Source: Cunninghamia lanceolata (lineage: Eukaryota; Streptophyta; Pinopsida; Cupressales; Cupressaceae). From it: 64,000 bases of DNA. Below, piece after piece: positions 24,304-35,417 of the stretch (positions within the stretch are counted from its first letter, which is position 1; each line of letters begins with the position of its first letter). The stretch is from positions 18,866,001 through 18,930,000 of the forward strand of contig BSBN01000187.1 of NCBI GenBank assembly GCA_027924645.1, given 5' to 3'. A program made the translations under genes and the position numbers. The notes beneath the pieces were generated by a model. It was not told where the DNA came from and did not search any database. It worked only from the letters and a program-made list of their open reading frames with translations.

Positions 24304-25121
24304 GGGGTCTTAAGTGGCCACTTTTTTTCTGAAATCAGGAAATACTGGCCTTGGATGAGAAATTGAGCATAATTACACTCAAAATTTGGAGATGCAACCA
24401 AAACAATGTTCGTAGTGCTCCGAGTCTACTTTCTAAACTACTATTTTGTTTTGAAAATGGCATAGATTAAGGGGTTCAAAAGAGGGAGCCACAGAAATTG
24501 GTGTTGTTTCTGTCAAAAAAACATAACATAGCATGTTTTGTGGCTCCCTCAAAAGGTCAACTTTTTTTTGGTATTTTTAAAATCGCTTTAGTGAGAAATT
24601 AGCTAATAGCATGTAGTTTATGCCTGATTTTTCTGATAATTTTTTGATGAATATTTGATTTTTTACTAATTTTTAAAGTGGACACATCCTAAAAAATAGA
24701 ATTTTGGTCGTTCTACCCCTATAAATTTTGAGAAACTAATTGAAAATCATTTTTTTATTTTTTTAATATTTGTAGAATGAAGTCTAGTTTCTAAATATGT
24801 AATTGTTTTGAAATTTGAATGAATAGTTATTTTACAATGAAAAAAAGACCAAACAGTGGTTTTTGACTAAAAACGGACACACAAACAAAAGAAATTAAAG
24901 ATGAAAGGCTTAACATTGTTAAAATGTGAAAAAAATCACATCGTCAAATAGCTAAGAGAAAGCCTAACATTACCCATGTGTTCAATTTGTTTGACCTTGA
25001 AACACGTACAAATCTGAGGGTTAGCACGAACGAAATTATGTGAAATTTTGAAGAATATAGAAAAACATGTCTGTGACTGTTCATAAGGCACTCCAAGCCT
25101 TTGCGTTGGAAATCCAAAGCA
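24304..25121. other. AT-rich spacer, nothing recognised
   Basis: No open frame with recognisable protein, no repeat partner seen. It separates the LTR-like block from the palindromes that precede the telomere-like array. Confidence 0.5.
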
Positions 25122-25279
25122 AATCCCAAGCCCAAGGCTTGGGATTCCCAAAGCAAGAAATAATGCGAGCGCATTATAACGCGCTCGCGTTATGTTTTGC
25201 CTTGCATTTTTCTTTCCCGCAAGTCTATTTTTGTCATGTTTGACATAATGCGAGCGCGTTATAACGCGCTCACGTTATG
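25122..25279. repeat. Palindrome cluster left of the telomere-like array
   Basis: Three inverted repeats in 158 bp: AATCCCAAGCC-CAA-GGCTTGGGATT at about 25122-25146, then two copies of the GCGAGCGCGTTATAACGCGC family at 25160-25193 and 25244-25279, the second bounded by CATAATG and CGTTATG. Each is a near-perfect palindrome of 34-36 bp. The array begins about 30 bp later. Related palindromes occur at 31501-31552 and 42247-42340. Confidence 0.85.
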
Positions 25280-25311
25280 TCCCCCTCAAATTTTTTTACG
25301 TTCAAGGCTAT

Positions 25312-28300
25312 TAATCATGAGGGTTAAGGGATAAGCGATAGAGTTGGAGGGTTTAGGGATAAGGGATTAGTGTTTAAGGTATAGTATCGAGCCTGTTGAG
25401 GGTCTAGGAATAGGGATAGCGTTTAAGGTTTAGGGATGAGGGATGACAGATTACGGTTGAGGGTTTAGGGTTTAGGGATAGGGTTGAGGGTCGAGGGATC
25501 AGAGTTAAGGGTTGAGGGATTAGGGTTTGACATTGAGGGTTGAGGGTTGAGGTTCAAGGGTCAAGGGTTTAGGGATATGGTTTAAGGTTGAGGGATTAGG
25601 GTTAAAGTAGAGTGTGGAGGGTGTAAGGATTAGGGATAGGGTTGGAGGGTTTAGGGATTAGGGATTAGGGTTTAAGGTATAGTATCAAGTTTGTTGAGGG
25701 TTTAGGAATAGGGATAGCATTTAGGGTTTAGGGATGAGGGATTATAGTTGAGGGATGATGGATTAGGGTTGAGGGTTGAGGGATTAGGGTTTAGGGATAA
25801 GGTTTAGGGTTGAGGGTTGAGGGATTAGGGTTTAAGGTATAGTGTTGAGGGTTGAGGGTTGAGGGTTTAGGATTAGGGTTTAGGGTTGACGGATTAGCAT
25901 TTAATGTCGAGGTTAGGGTTAGAGTGTCGAGGGTAGAGGGATTAGGGATAGGGTTTAGGGTTGAAGGTTTAAGGATTGAGGGTTGAGGCTTTAGGGATGA
26001 GGGTTTAAGGCTTAAGATATAGTGTCAAGTGTTGAGGGTGTAGGGATAGGGTTTAAGTTTTAAGGGTTAAGGGTTGAGGGATAGGGATTAGGGTTTAAGG
26101 TATAGTGTTGAGGGTTGAGGGATTAGAGTTAAGGGTTGATGGATTAGGGTTTGACATTGAGGGTTGAGGGTTGAGGTTCGAGGGTCAAGGGTTTAGGGAT
26201 AGGGTTGAGGGTCGAGGAATTAGGGTTAAAGTAGAGTGTGGAGGGTATAAGGATTAGAGATAAGGTTGGAGGGTTTAGGGATAAGGGATTAGGGTTTAAG
26301 GTATAGTATCGATACTGTTGAGGGTGTAGGAATAGGGATAGCATTTAGGGTTTAGGGATGAGGGATTCGAGTTGAGGGATGAGGGATTAGGGTTGAGGGC
26401 TGAGGGATTAGGGTTTAGGGATAAGGTTTAGGGTTGAGGGATTAGGGATTAGGGTTTAAGGTATAGTGTTGAGGGTTTAGGGATAGGGTTTAGGGTTGAG
26501 GGATTAGGATTTGACGTTGAGGGTTGAGGGTTTAGGGTTTAGGGTTTAGGGTTAGGGTTGAGAGATGAGGGATCAGAGTTAAGGGTTGAGGGAATAGGGT
26601 TTGACGTCGAGGGTTGAGGGTTGAGGTTCGAGGGTCAAGGGTTTAGGGATAGGGTTGAGGTTGAAGGGATTAGGGTTAAAGTAGAGTGTGGAGGGTGTAA
26701 GGATTAGGGATAGGGTTGGAGGGTTTAGGGATAAGGGATTAGAGTTTAAGGTATAGTATCGAGTTTGTTGAGGGTTTAGGAATAGGGATAGCATTTAGGG
26801 TTTAGGGATGAGGGATTAGAGTTGAGGGATGAGGGATTAGGGTTGAGGATTAAGGGATTAGGGTTTAGGGATAAGGTTTAGGGTTGAGGGTTGAGGGATT
26901 AGGGTTTAAGCTATAGTGTTGAGGGTTGATGGTTTAGGGATAGGGTTTAGGTTTGAGGGATTAGGGTTTAGGGTTGATGAATTAGGGTTTGATGTTGAGA
27001 GTTGAGGGTTGAGGGTTGAGGTTGAGGGATAGGGTTAATGGTCAAGGGATTAGGGTTAAATAAGAGTGTCGAGGGTAGAGGGATTAGGGTTTAAGGTATA
27101 GTATCAAGCCTGTTGAGGGTCTAGGAATAGGGATAGCGTTTAGGGTTTAGGAATGAGGGATTAGAGTTGAGGGATGACGGATGACAGATTAGGGTTGAGG
27201 GTTAAGGGATTAGGGTTTAGGGACAAGGTTTAGGGTTAGGGTTGAGGGATTAGGGTTTAAGGTATAGTGTTGAGGGTTTAGGGATAGGGTTTAGGGTTGA
27301 GGGATTAGAGTGAAGGGTTGAGGGATTAGAATTTGACGTTGAGGGTTTAGGGTTTAGGGTTAGGGTTGAAGGTCGAGGGATTAGAGTTAAGGGTTGAGGG
27401 ATTAGGGTTTGATGTTGAGGGTTAAGGGTTGAGGTTTGAGGGTCAAGGGTTTAGGGATAGGGTTGAGGGTCGAGGAATTAGGGTTAAAGTAGAGTGTGGA
27501 GGGTATAAGGATTAGGGATAGGGTTGGAGGGTTTAGGGATAAGGGATTAGAGTTTAAGGTATAGTATCGAGTCTGTTGAGGGTTTAGGAATAGGGATAGC
27601 ATTTAGGGTTTAGGGATGAGGGATTAGAGTTGAGGGATGAGGGATTAGGGTTGAGGGTTGAGGGATTAGGGTTTAGGGATAAGGTTTAGGGTTGAGGGTT
27701 GAGGGATTAGGGTTTAAGGTATAGTGTTGAGGGTTGATGGTTTAGGGATAGGGTTTAGGTTTGAGGGATTAGGGTTTAGGGTTGATGAATTAGGGTTTAA
27801 TGTTGAGAGTTGAGGGTTGAGGGTTGAGGGTTGAGGTTGAGGGATAGGGTTAATGGTCAAGGGATTAGGGTTAAATAAGAGTGTCGAGGGTAGAGGGATT
27901 AGGGTTTAAGGTATAGTATTGAGCCTGTTGAGGGTCTAGGAATAGGGATAGCGTTTAGGGTTTAGGGATGAGTGATTAGAGTTGAGGGATGAGGGATTAG
28001 GGTTGAGGGTTGAGGGATTAGGGTTTAGGGATAAAGTTTAGGGTTGAGGGTTGAGGGATTAGGGTTTAAGGTATAGTGTTGAGGGTTGACGGTTTAGGGA
28101 TAGGGTTTAGGTTTGAGGGATTAGGGTTTAGGGTTGATGAATTAGGGTTTAATATTGAGAGTTGAGGGTTGAGGGTTGAGGTTGAGGGATAGGGTTAATG
28201 GTCAAGGGATTAGGGTTAAATAAGAGTGTCGAGGGTAGAGGGATTAGGGTTTAAGGTATAGTATCAAGCCTGTTGAGGGTCTAGGAATAGGGATAGCATT

Positions 28301-31300
28301 TAGGGTATAGGAATGAGGGATTAGAGTTGAGGGATGACAAAATGATAGATTAGGGTTGAGGGTTGAGGGATTAGGGTTTAGGGACAAGGTTTAGGGTTAG
28401 GGTTGAGGGATTAGGGTTTAAGGTATAGTGTTGAGGGTTTAGGGATAGGATTTAGGGTTGAGGGATTAGAGTGAAGGGTTGAGGGATTAGAATTTGACGT
28501 TGAGGGTTTAGGGTTTAGGGTTAGGGTTGAAGGTTGAGGGATCAGAGTTAAGGGTTGAGGGATTAGGGTTTGATGTTGAGGTTTGAGGGTTGAGGTTCAA
28601 GGGTCAAGGGTTTAGGGAGAGGGTTGAGGGTCAAGGAATTAGGGTTAAAGTAGAGTATGGAGGGTATAAGGATTAGGGATAGGGTTGGAGGGTTTAGGGA
28701 TAAGGGATTAGAGTTTAAGGTATAGTATTGAGTCTGTTGAGGGTTTAGGAATAGGGATAGCATTTAGGGTTTAGGGATGAGGGATTAGAGTTAAGGGATG
28801 AGGGATTAGGGTTGAGGGTTGAGGGATTAGGGTTTAGGGATAAGGTTTAGGGTTGAGGGTTGAGGGATTAGGGTTTAAGGTATAGTGTTGAGGGTTGATG
28901 GTTTAGGGATAGGGTTTAGGTTTGAGGGATTAGGGTTTAGGGTTGATGAATTAGGGTTTAATGTTAAGAGTTGAGGGTTGAGGGTTGAGGTTGAGGGATA
29001 GGGTTAATGGTCAAGGGATTAGGGTTAAATAAGAGTGTCGAGGGTAGAGGGATTAGGGTTTAAGGTATAGTATCGAGCCTGTTGAGGGTCTAGGAATAGG
29101 GATAGCATTTAGGGTTTAGGGATGAGGGATTAGAGTTGAGGGATGAGGGATTAGGGTTGAGGGATGAGGGATTAGGGTTTAGGGATAAGGTTTAGGGTTG
29201 AGGGTTGAGGGATTAGGGTTTAAGGTATAGTGTTGAGGGTTGATGGTTTAGGGATAGGGTTTAGGTTTGAGGGATTAGGGTTTAGGGTTGATGAATTAGG
29301 GTTTAATGTTGAGAGTTGAGGGTTGAGGGTTGAGGGTTGAGGTTGAGGGATAGGGTTAATGGTCAAGGGATTAGGGTTAAATAAGAGTGTCGAGGGTAGA
29401 GGGATTAGGGTTTAAGGTATAGTATCGAGCCTGTTGAGGGTCTAGGAATAGGGATAGCATTTAGGGTTTAGGAATGAGGGATTAGAGTTGAGGGATGACA
29501 GATGACAGATTAGGGTTGAGGGTTGAGGGATTAGGGTTTAGGGACAAGGTTTAGGGTTAGGGTTGAGGGATTAGGGTTTAAGGTATAGTGTTGAGGGTTT
29601 AGGGATAGGGTTTAGGGTTGAGGGATTAGAGTGAAGGGTTGAGGGATTAGAATTTGACGTTGAGGGTTTAGGGTTTAGGGTTAGGGTTGAAGGTCGAGGG
29701 ATCAGAGTTAAGGGTTGAGGGATTAGGGTTTGATGTTGAGGGTTGAGGGTTGAGGTTCGAGGGTCAAGGGTTTAGGGATAGGGTTGAGGGTCGAGGAGTT
29801 AGGGTTAAAGTAGAGTGTGGAGGGTATAAGGATTAGGGATAGGGTTGGAGGGTTTAGGGATAAGGGATTAGAGTTTAAGGTATAGTATCGTGTCTGTTGA
29901 GGGTTTAGGAATAGGGATAGTGTTTAGGGTTTAGGGATGAGGGATGATGGATTAGGGTTGAGGGTTGAGGGTTGAGGGATTAGGGTTTAGGGATAAGGTT
30001 TAGGGTTGAGGGTTGAGGGATTAGGGTTTAAGGTATAGTGTTGAGGGTTGAGGGTTGAGGGTTTAGGATTAGAGTTTAGGGTTGACAGATTAGCATTTAA
30101 TGTCGAGGTTAGGGTTAGAGTGTCGAGGGTAGAGGGATTAGGGATAGGGTTTAGGGTTGAAGGTTTAAGGATTGAGGGTTGAGGCTTTAGGGATAAGGGT
30201 TTAAGGCTTAAGATATAGTGTCAAGTGTTGAGGTTGTAGGGATAGGGTTTAAGTTTTAAGGGTTAAGAGTTGAGGGATAGGGATTAGGGTTTAAGGTATA
30301 ATGTTGAGGGTCGAGGGATCAAAGTTAAGGGTTGAGGGATTAGGGTTTGACGTTGAGGGTTGAGGGTTGAGGTTCGAGGGTCAAGGGTTTAGGGATAGGG
30401 TCGAGGGTCGAGGAATTAGGGTTAAAGTAGAGTGTGGAGGGTATAAGGATTAGGGATAGGGTTGGAGGGTTTAGGGATAAGGGATTAGGATTTAAGGTAT
30501 AGTATCGATTCTGTTGAGGGTGTAGGAATAGGGATAGCATTTAGGGTTTAGGGATGAGGGATTAGAGTTGAGGGATGATGGATTAGGGTTGAGGGTTGAG
30601 GGATTAGGGTTTAGGGATAAGGTTTAGGGTTGAGGGCTAAGGGATTAGGGTTTAAGGTATAGTGTTGAGGGTTTAGGGATAGGGTTTAGGGTTGAGGGAT
30701 TAGAGTGAAGGGTTGAGGGATTAGGATTTGATGTTGAGGGTTGAGGGTTTAGAGTTTAGGGTTTAGGGTTAGGGTTGAGAGATGAGGGATCAGAGTTAAG
30801 GGTTGAGGGATTAGGGTTTGACATCGAGGGTTGAGGGTTGAGGTTCGAGGGTCAAGGGTTTAGGGATAGGGTTGAGGTTGAAGGGATTAGGGTTTAAGGT
30901 ATAGTGTTGAGGGTTGATGGATCAAAGTTAAGGGTTGAGGGTTGTAAGGATTAGGGATAGGGTTGGAGGGTTTTGGGATAAGGGATCAGAGTTTAAGGTA
31001 TAATATCGAGTCTGTTGAGGGTGTAGGATTAGGGATAGCATTTAGGGTTTAGGGATGAGGGATTAGAGTTGAGGGATGACAGATTAGGGTTGAGGGATTA
31101 GGATTTGATGTTGAGGGTTGAGGGTTTAGGGATAGGGTTGAGGGTTGAGGGATTAGGATTTGATGTTGAGGGATTAGGATTTGATGTTGAGGGTTGAGGG
31201 TTTAGGGATAGGGTTGAGGGTTGAGGGATTAGGATTTGACGTTGAGGGTTGAGGGTTTAGGGATAGGGTTGAGGGTTGAGGGATTAGGATTTGACATTGA

Positions 31301-31370
31301 GGGTTGAGGGTCGAGGGATCAGAGTTGAGGGTTTAGGGATTAGGGTTTGACGTTGAGGGTTGAGGGCATT
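25312..31370 (+). repeat. Degenerate telomere-like (TTTAGGG-derived) array with higher-order structure
   Basis: About 6 kb in which GGG recurs every 5-8 bases, separated by TTTA, TTGA, ATTA, ATA and similar, so it derives from the plant telomere repeat TTTAGGG with the G-rich strand on plus. It is not a simple array. The landmark GTATAGTAT...TGTTGAGGGT recurs with spacing 463, 352, 345, then 464, 345, 352, then 463 between 27101 and 29885, a higher-order period near 1,160 bp. The edges are less regular; a ~55-bp sub-repeat occurs about four times at 31094-31320. The Leu/Asn/Pro-rich minus-strand frames here are by-products of the repeat. Confidence 0.95.
26528..26557 (+). repeat. Perfect telomere-repeat run inside the array
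   Basis: GGG followed by three exact TTTAGGG units and one TTAGGG. Five G-triplets within 30 bases make this a good candidate for a G-quadruplex. Confidence 0.85.
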
Positions 31371-31500
31371 TTCTATGAAGAACTTGATTATGAGGGTTCG
31401 TCCCTTCATTGTTATGCCTATCATATGGCGGAGCATCTGGCAAGACCTTGCAGGAAAAAGATGTGATCAATGCAAAGGATGTGATGAATCTATAGCAGGA
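31371..31500. other. Short spacer between the array and the right palindrome
   Basis: Ordinary-composition sequence with no recognised gene or repeat partner. Confidence 0.5.
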
Positions 31501-31552
31501 CAAAATGCGAGCGCGTTATAACGCGCTCACGTTATAACACGCTCGCATTTTG
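31501..31552. repeat. Long palindrome right of the telomere-like array
   Basis: 52 bp: a 22-base arm starting CAAAATGCGAGCG, an 8-base centre GCGCTCAC, and the inverted arm ending CGCTCGCATTTTG. The arms differ at one position. Same family as the pair at 25160 and 25244, so the array is bracketed by this palindrome. Confidence 0.88.
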
Positions 31553-32293
31553 TATTTCTATTGAAATGGTAAAAAAGTGGTTACCCCCGTGATCCAGGCC
31601 CACATGCTCTATTTTCTTACTGATTATCCGCGTGCTCTGACAAAAAGGAAGTGCTTTCATGCTATTGGGAAGTTCACATGCACATTTGACACATTGTACC
31701 ACCTTTGCATGATCTTTCCACCACCTTTTCTACTTTGCCAACTTGAGAAGGAGGAAATAACATAGTTTTCACACCAAGTTTGATATATATCTATTCAAGT
31801 TTCAATTTTTGTAGTGTTGCAATGTTAATTGTGATTCAATTTTAGGAATTTAACATTGAAAAGGAAGCAAATGGTGAAAAACTCATATTGTTGAGGAGTT
31901 TGATGCAAGAAGATAAAAACACTACATAATTGGGTACTCTCTCCATTCAAATCTTCATTTTTTAGGTATGTCAAGTCTTTACATGCATGTTCTTTACATT
32001 TTCCTTATTTCAGATTGAATTACTTTATCATGCTTTATCATACATGTTTAAAATAGACACATTCCCAATCAAGAAAGCAACCTACAATCTCACATGATGC
32101 CATGTATATTTTCTACACTTGGGCTCTTTAATAATTATGTGTAATAAACAAACCTTAGTTCATACCATGATGTCAAACTATACAAGAATAAATCCTTACA
32201 ACATAAAAAAAATACAATCCCACTATTATCTTGTATTCATTTCTTAGCAACTAATATTGGTCTCTTTATCATGCTATAGACAAATTCTGTGTC
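31553..32293. other. Upstream region of the transposase relic
   Basis: AT-rich, no recognisable protein. A 62-codon open frame at 31577-31765 has no family I recognise. This could hold the promoter or a 5' leader intron of the transposase gene, but no clear TATA box or splice pair was identified. Confidence 0.35.
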
Positions 32294-34906
32294 ATGCCAA
32301 GGAAACGATCAAGAATTAAACCAACACAGGAAGAGATAGAAGCTAAGAATGCAAAGAAAGCAATGGCTATGAGGGAACTTCGTGAGAAGAGGAAATTGGA
32401 CATGATAAATGAAGACATACCAATTGAAGAGGAACCACAACCATCACAAAGAGATATGGTATTGGCGGCACAAAGAGAATGAATGCAAAAACTTCGTGGT
32501 ACGAGAGATTTGAATACCATAGTTGGAGACACGTCCTTTACCGCAAGTCAACATGTAGGGACACCATCTACCACATCTCAAGTTGAGAGTACATCATCAC
32601 TCACATGTGATGAAGGAGGTACGCCATCATTCCCACCTCAACCTCAAGGTATGTCATCTATTCCATCTTCGATCGAAGGTATGCCATCTAACCCATCTCA
32701 TTTAAATATTGATGAAATTCCTAATGTTGAGATGAATTTACCTAACTTGACACCACCTAGAATTTTGCATAGAAAGCCAAAGTATTTGATTGATATTGAT
32801 GAGAATATTTTGTAGCCAATGGAAGGTAAGATTCCAAAATGCACTTGTAGAAGATATGCTAATAAGAATTGGAGATTGTTCTTTGAAAAGTTAAATGAGA
32901 CTGCAAGATGTCAACTATTTGTTGAAATGATGCAAAGTATAAAGTATAGGTATATCATGAAGATTCTTGGGTTGAGAACATCAAAGGCTTCAAGTGAAAA
33001 ATCTATTGTCAAGAATCTAATGAGTGTGTATGAGAGTGTGGGTAACACCTCACGCACAAAAGATAGTAATGCAACACGGCATGTGATTACATCGACTATA
33101 GTAAGTAGTCAAATGAGGAAAGCTCATCTCATTAGAAAGACAAGTCAAGAATTGAGAATTAATAGGAAAACTTTATCAAGAGCCATTGGAAGACGCCAAA
33201 GAATTGAGGACACTAATGCCAATGAATTATGGGCATTCTCGGGGAGACTACCATGAAAAGATAAACCAATTGTTGAAGCATTGAGATCACTAATTGAAGA
33301 CTTTTGGAAGAATTACACAAGGGTATCTCCAAATCAAAGGGATGTGGTAAGAAGGAGAATCGGTAGTCAGAACCGCGAGCCACATCCAAAGCATTTTTTG
33401 GATGAGACTCAAACATAGTTTTATGGTAAATTTCTAGAGAAGTATCCTCAAATTAAAATTTGTCAAAGATATTTTGAATTGCTAAAACCTTTCTATGTTA
33501 AGATAAATCACACACGCACTACTTGTTGTTGTAGATTACATATTGAATTTTCTAACCATTTTGATGCTTATAGGTCTATATGTTTAGATATGCATACTAA
33601 CAATGATTTGTAGGGTTGTGCCATATGTGCCCCACCAACATCTTCAAGAGACTTCATATCAAGAATTTTATGTGAAAGAGAGGAAGGTCAAATATTCTAC
33701 AAGAAATTATGCTTGGATGGCACATGTCATCGTTGCGGTGGCTTGCAACATTTGCCAATATGTGAACATATGGAAATAACACATGCAGTTGGAAATGAAC
33801 TAGTAGAGTTTGGCAAGTATAAAACAGTGGCATACAATACAAAAGATGGTAAAGAAGCAAAGAGGTGTGAATTAGTTATTGAAAAAATTCCAGTGTATCA
33901 GTTTATGCCTATATTTCATGACAGCATAGTGTATGAGTATGCAAGACATGCCCATAGAGCTCGATGGTTGGACTTGCAATTCAAGTTATGCAAGGACACA
34001 TTTCTGGTTGGTAGCATTGTTTTAGTCGTTGACTTTGCAGAGAACTACAGTCTATAGCCACAGCGTGAGGTACAATCACAATATTACAACTCCACACAGG
34101 TTTCTATATTTGTGCACATCACATTCATTCATGCGAATGATAGTATAGAGGATGACAGAAAGATCATAAGGGAGTATAATTTCTATATTAGTGATGATCG
34201 CACGCATTCTATGGAGTTCATGCAAGGTTGCTTTCAGGTGTTCTACAATGATTTAGCTAGAAGGGGCATATCGTTCAGTCAGCATATCATATGGTCAGAT
34301 AATTGTGCATCACAATTCAAGAACTTGCAGAATTTCTATTGGCTGAGTAGGAGGCATAATTTTACAGGTATTCAACATATGTGGAACTTTTGTGAGGCTG
34401 GGCATGGAAAGGGGGAGCATGATGGTGCAGGAGAATGTATCAAAAGAGCCATAGCACGAGAAGAGTTAAAGTATAAAGACAATGCAAAGTTGACAGATGC
34501 AAAATTGATTGTCGAGTGGTGTAATGCTTCCATGGGTCCAGGTAATGAAGGTAAGTCTTTAGTTCATAGATTTTTTTGGTTGATAGATGATACTAACATT
34601 GCACCATATGAGGATTGTTGTACACTGACAGGATCAAATGAGATGCACTCTTTCAGAAGCTCAATTGCAGGTTCATGGAGTATCCATACATGAAAGATGT
34701 CATGCTTTTGTTCTTCCTGTACAATTCAAGTCTGGGATGAGTGCGAGTCAAAAGAGTGGGTTGACGAATGGCAATTAAGTTATCTTAGCCCACTTGACAT
34801 GTATCAACCCCCGACGGCACTGGAACTAACACAGATGGAATCGTCAGTCAACTTTGACCACATATCAGATTTAGTTCAACTAGGTAATATAGGGCACTGG
34901 AACTAG
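32294..34906 (+). pseudogene. DDE-type transposase relic (family not named), 871-codon frame
   Basis: From ATG 32294 to TAG 34904-34906 the sequence stays in one frame with no frameshift, interrupted by seven stops: TGA 32480, TAG 32813, TGA 33254, TAG 33416, TAG 33611, TAG 34055, TGA 34691. The N-terminus is basic and helical (MPRKRSRIKPTQEEIEAKN), followed by a possible helix-turn-helix region around 32820-33240, Cys-rich pairs (TTCCCRLH, GCAICAPP, CHRCGG) around 33520-33740, then a RNase H-like core with DFAENY (Asp at 34031), WSDNCASQFK (Asp at 34298) and GHGKG-x-x-DGAG (34400-34432). From memory this signature set occurs in uncharacterised, transposase-like proteins across eukaryotes; I cannot assign the superfamily. 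Terminal inverted repeats are not proven. Confidence 0.72.
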
Positions 34907-35417
34907 ACACCATTTGATGATCTCTCCAACACTCTGGATCTAGGGCGCCCAATCATGATGATGACCTATATACCATTCTCCCAAGATGCTCATAATGAAT
35001 GAAAAGAAGACCAAGGGCACCCAAGCTTAATAGACTTATTTCTTTCAATTTTGATGATCCAAACTCTTGCAATATGACATCCACTTTCATGCCTTTAGAT
35101 CTTCCTTCACATATAGGGCACCAAATCAAGTTGAAAAATCTACATAAGGGTGCCAAAATGATGAAAGGAGACATGAAATGCGCCTTAGGACTCCATGCTA
35201 AGGTTTGAGCCATTAAAGTCTCTTGATATTAGGTGCTCATGATGATGAAACTTAGAGCTTTTTCCTTTCCTATGCACTCATCTAAGATGTTTGAATGATA
35301 AGGAGCACCTCAACCTCTATAATGTACATTGGGCACCAAATCAAGGTGATTTTAAGTCACTTTGAGTCATTTGGGGTCAGTTTGAGTCTTTGAGTCATGT
35401 TGCAAAAAAGTGTCAAT
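34907..35417. other. Spacer between transposase relic and satellite
   Basis: No gene recognised. GGCGCC- and GGGCACC-containing words here resemble those that become frequent after 37600, so it may belong to the same background repeat. Confidence 0.4.

Noticed and set aside
26144..30540. Repeated 66-71 codon minus-strand frames rich in Leu, Asn and Pro
   Set aside because: They are translations of the telomere-like array; they recur with the repeat and have no independent coding signal.
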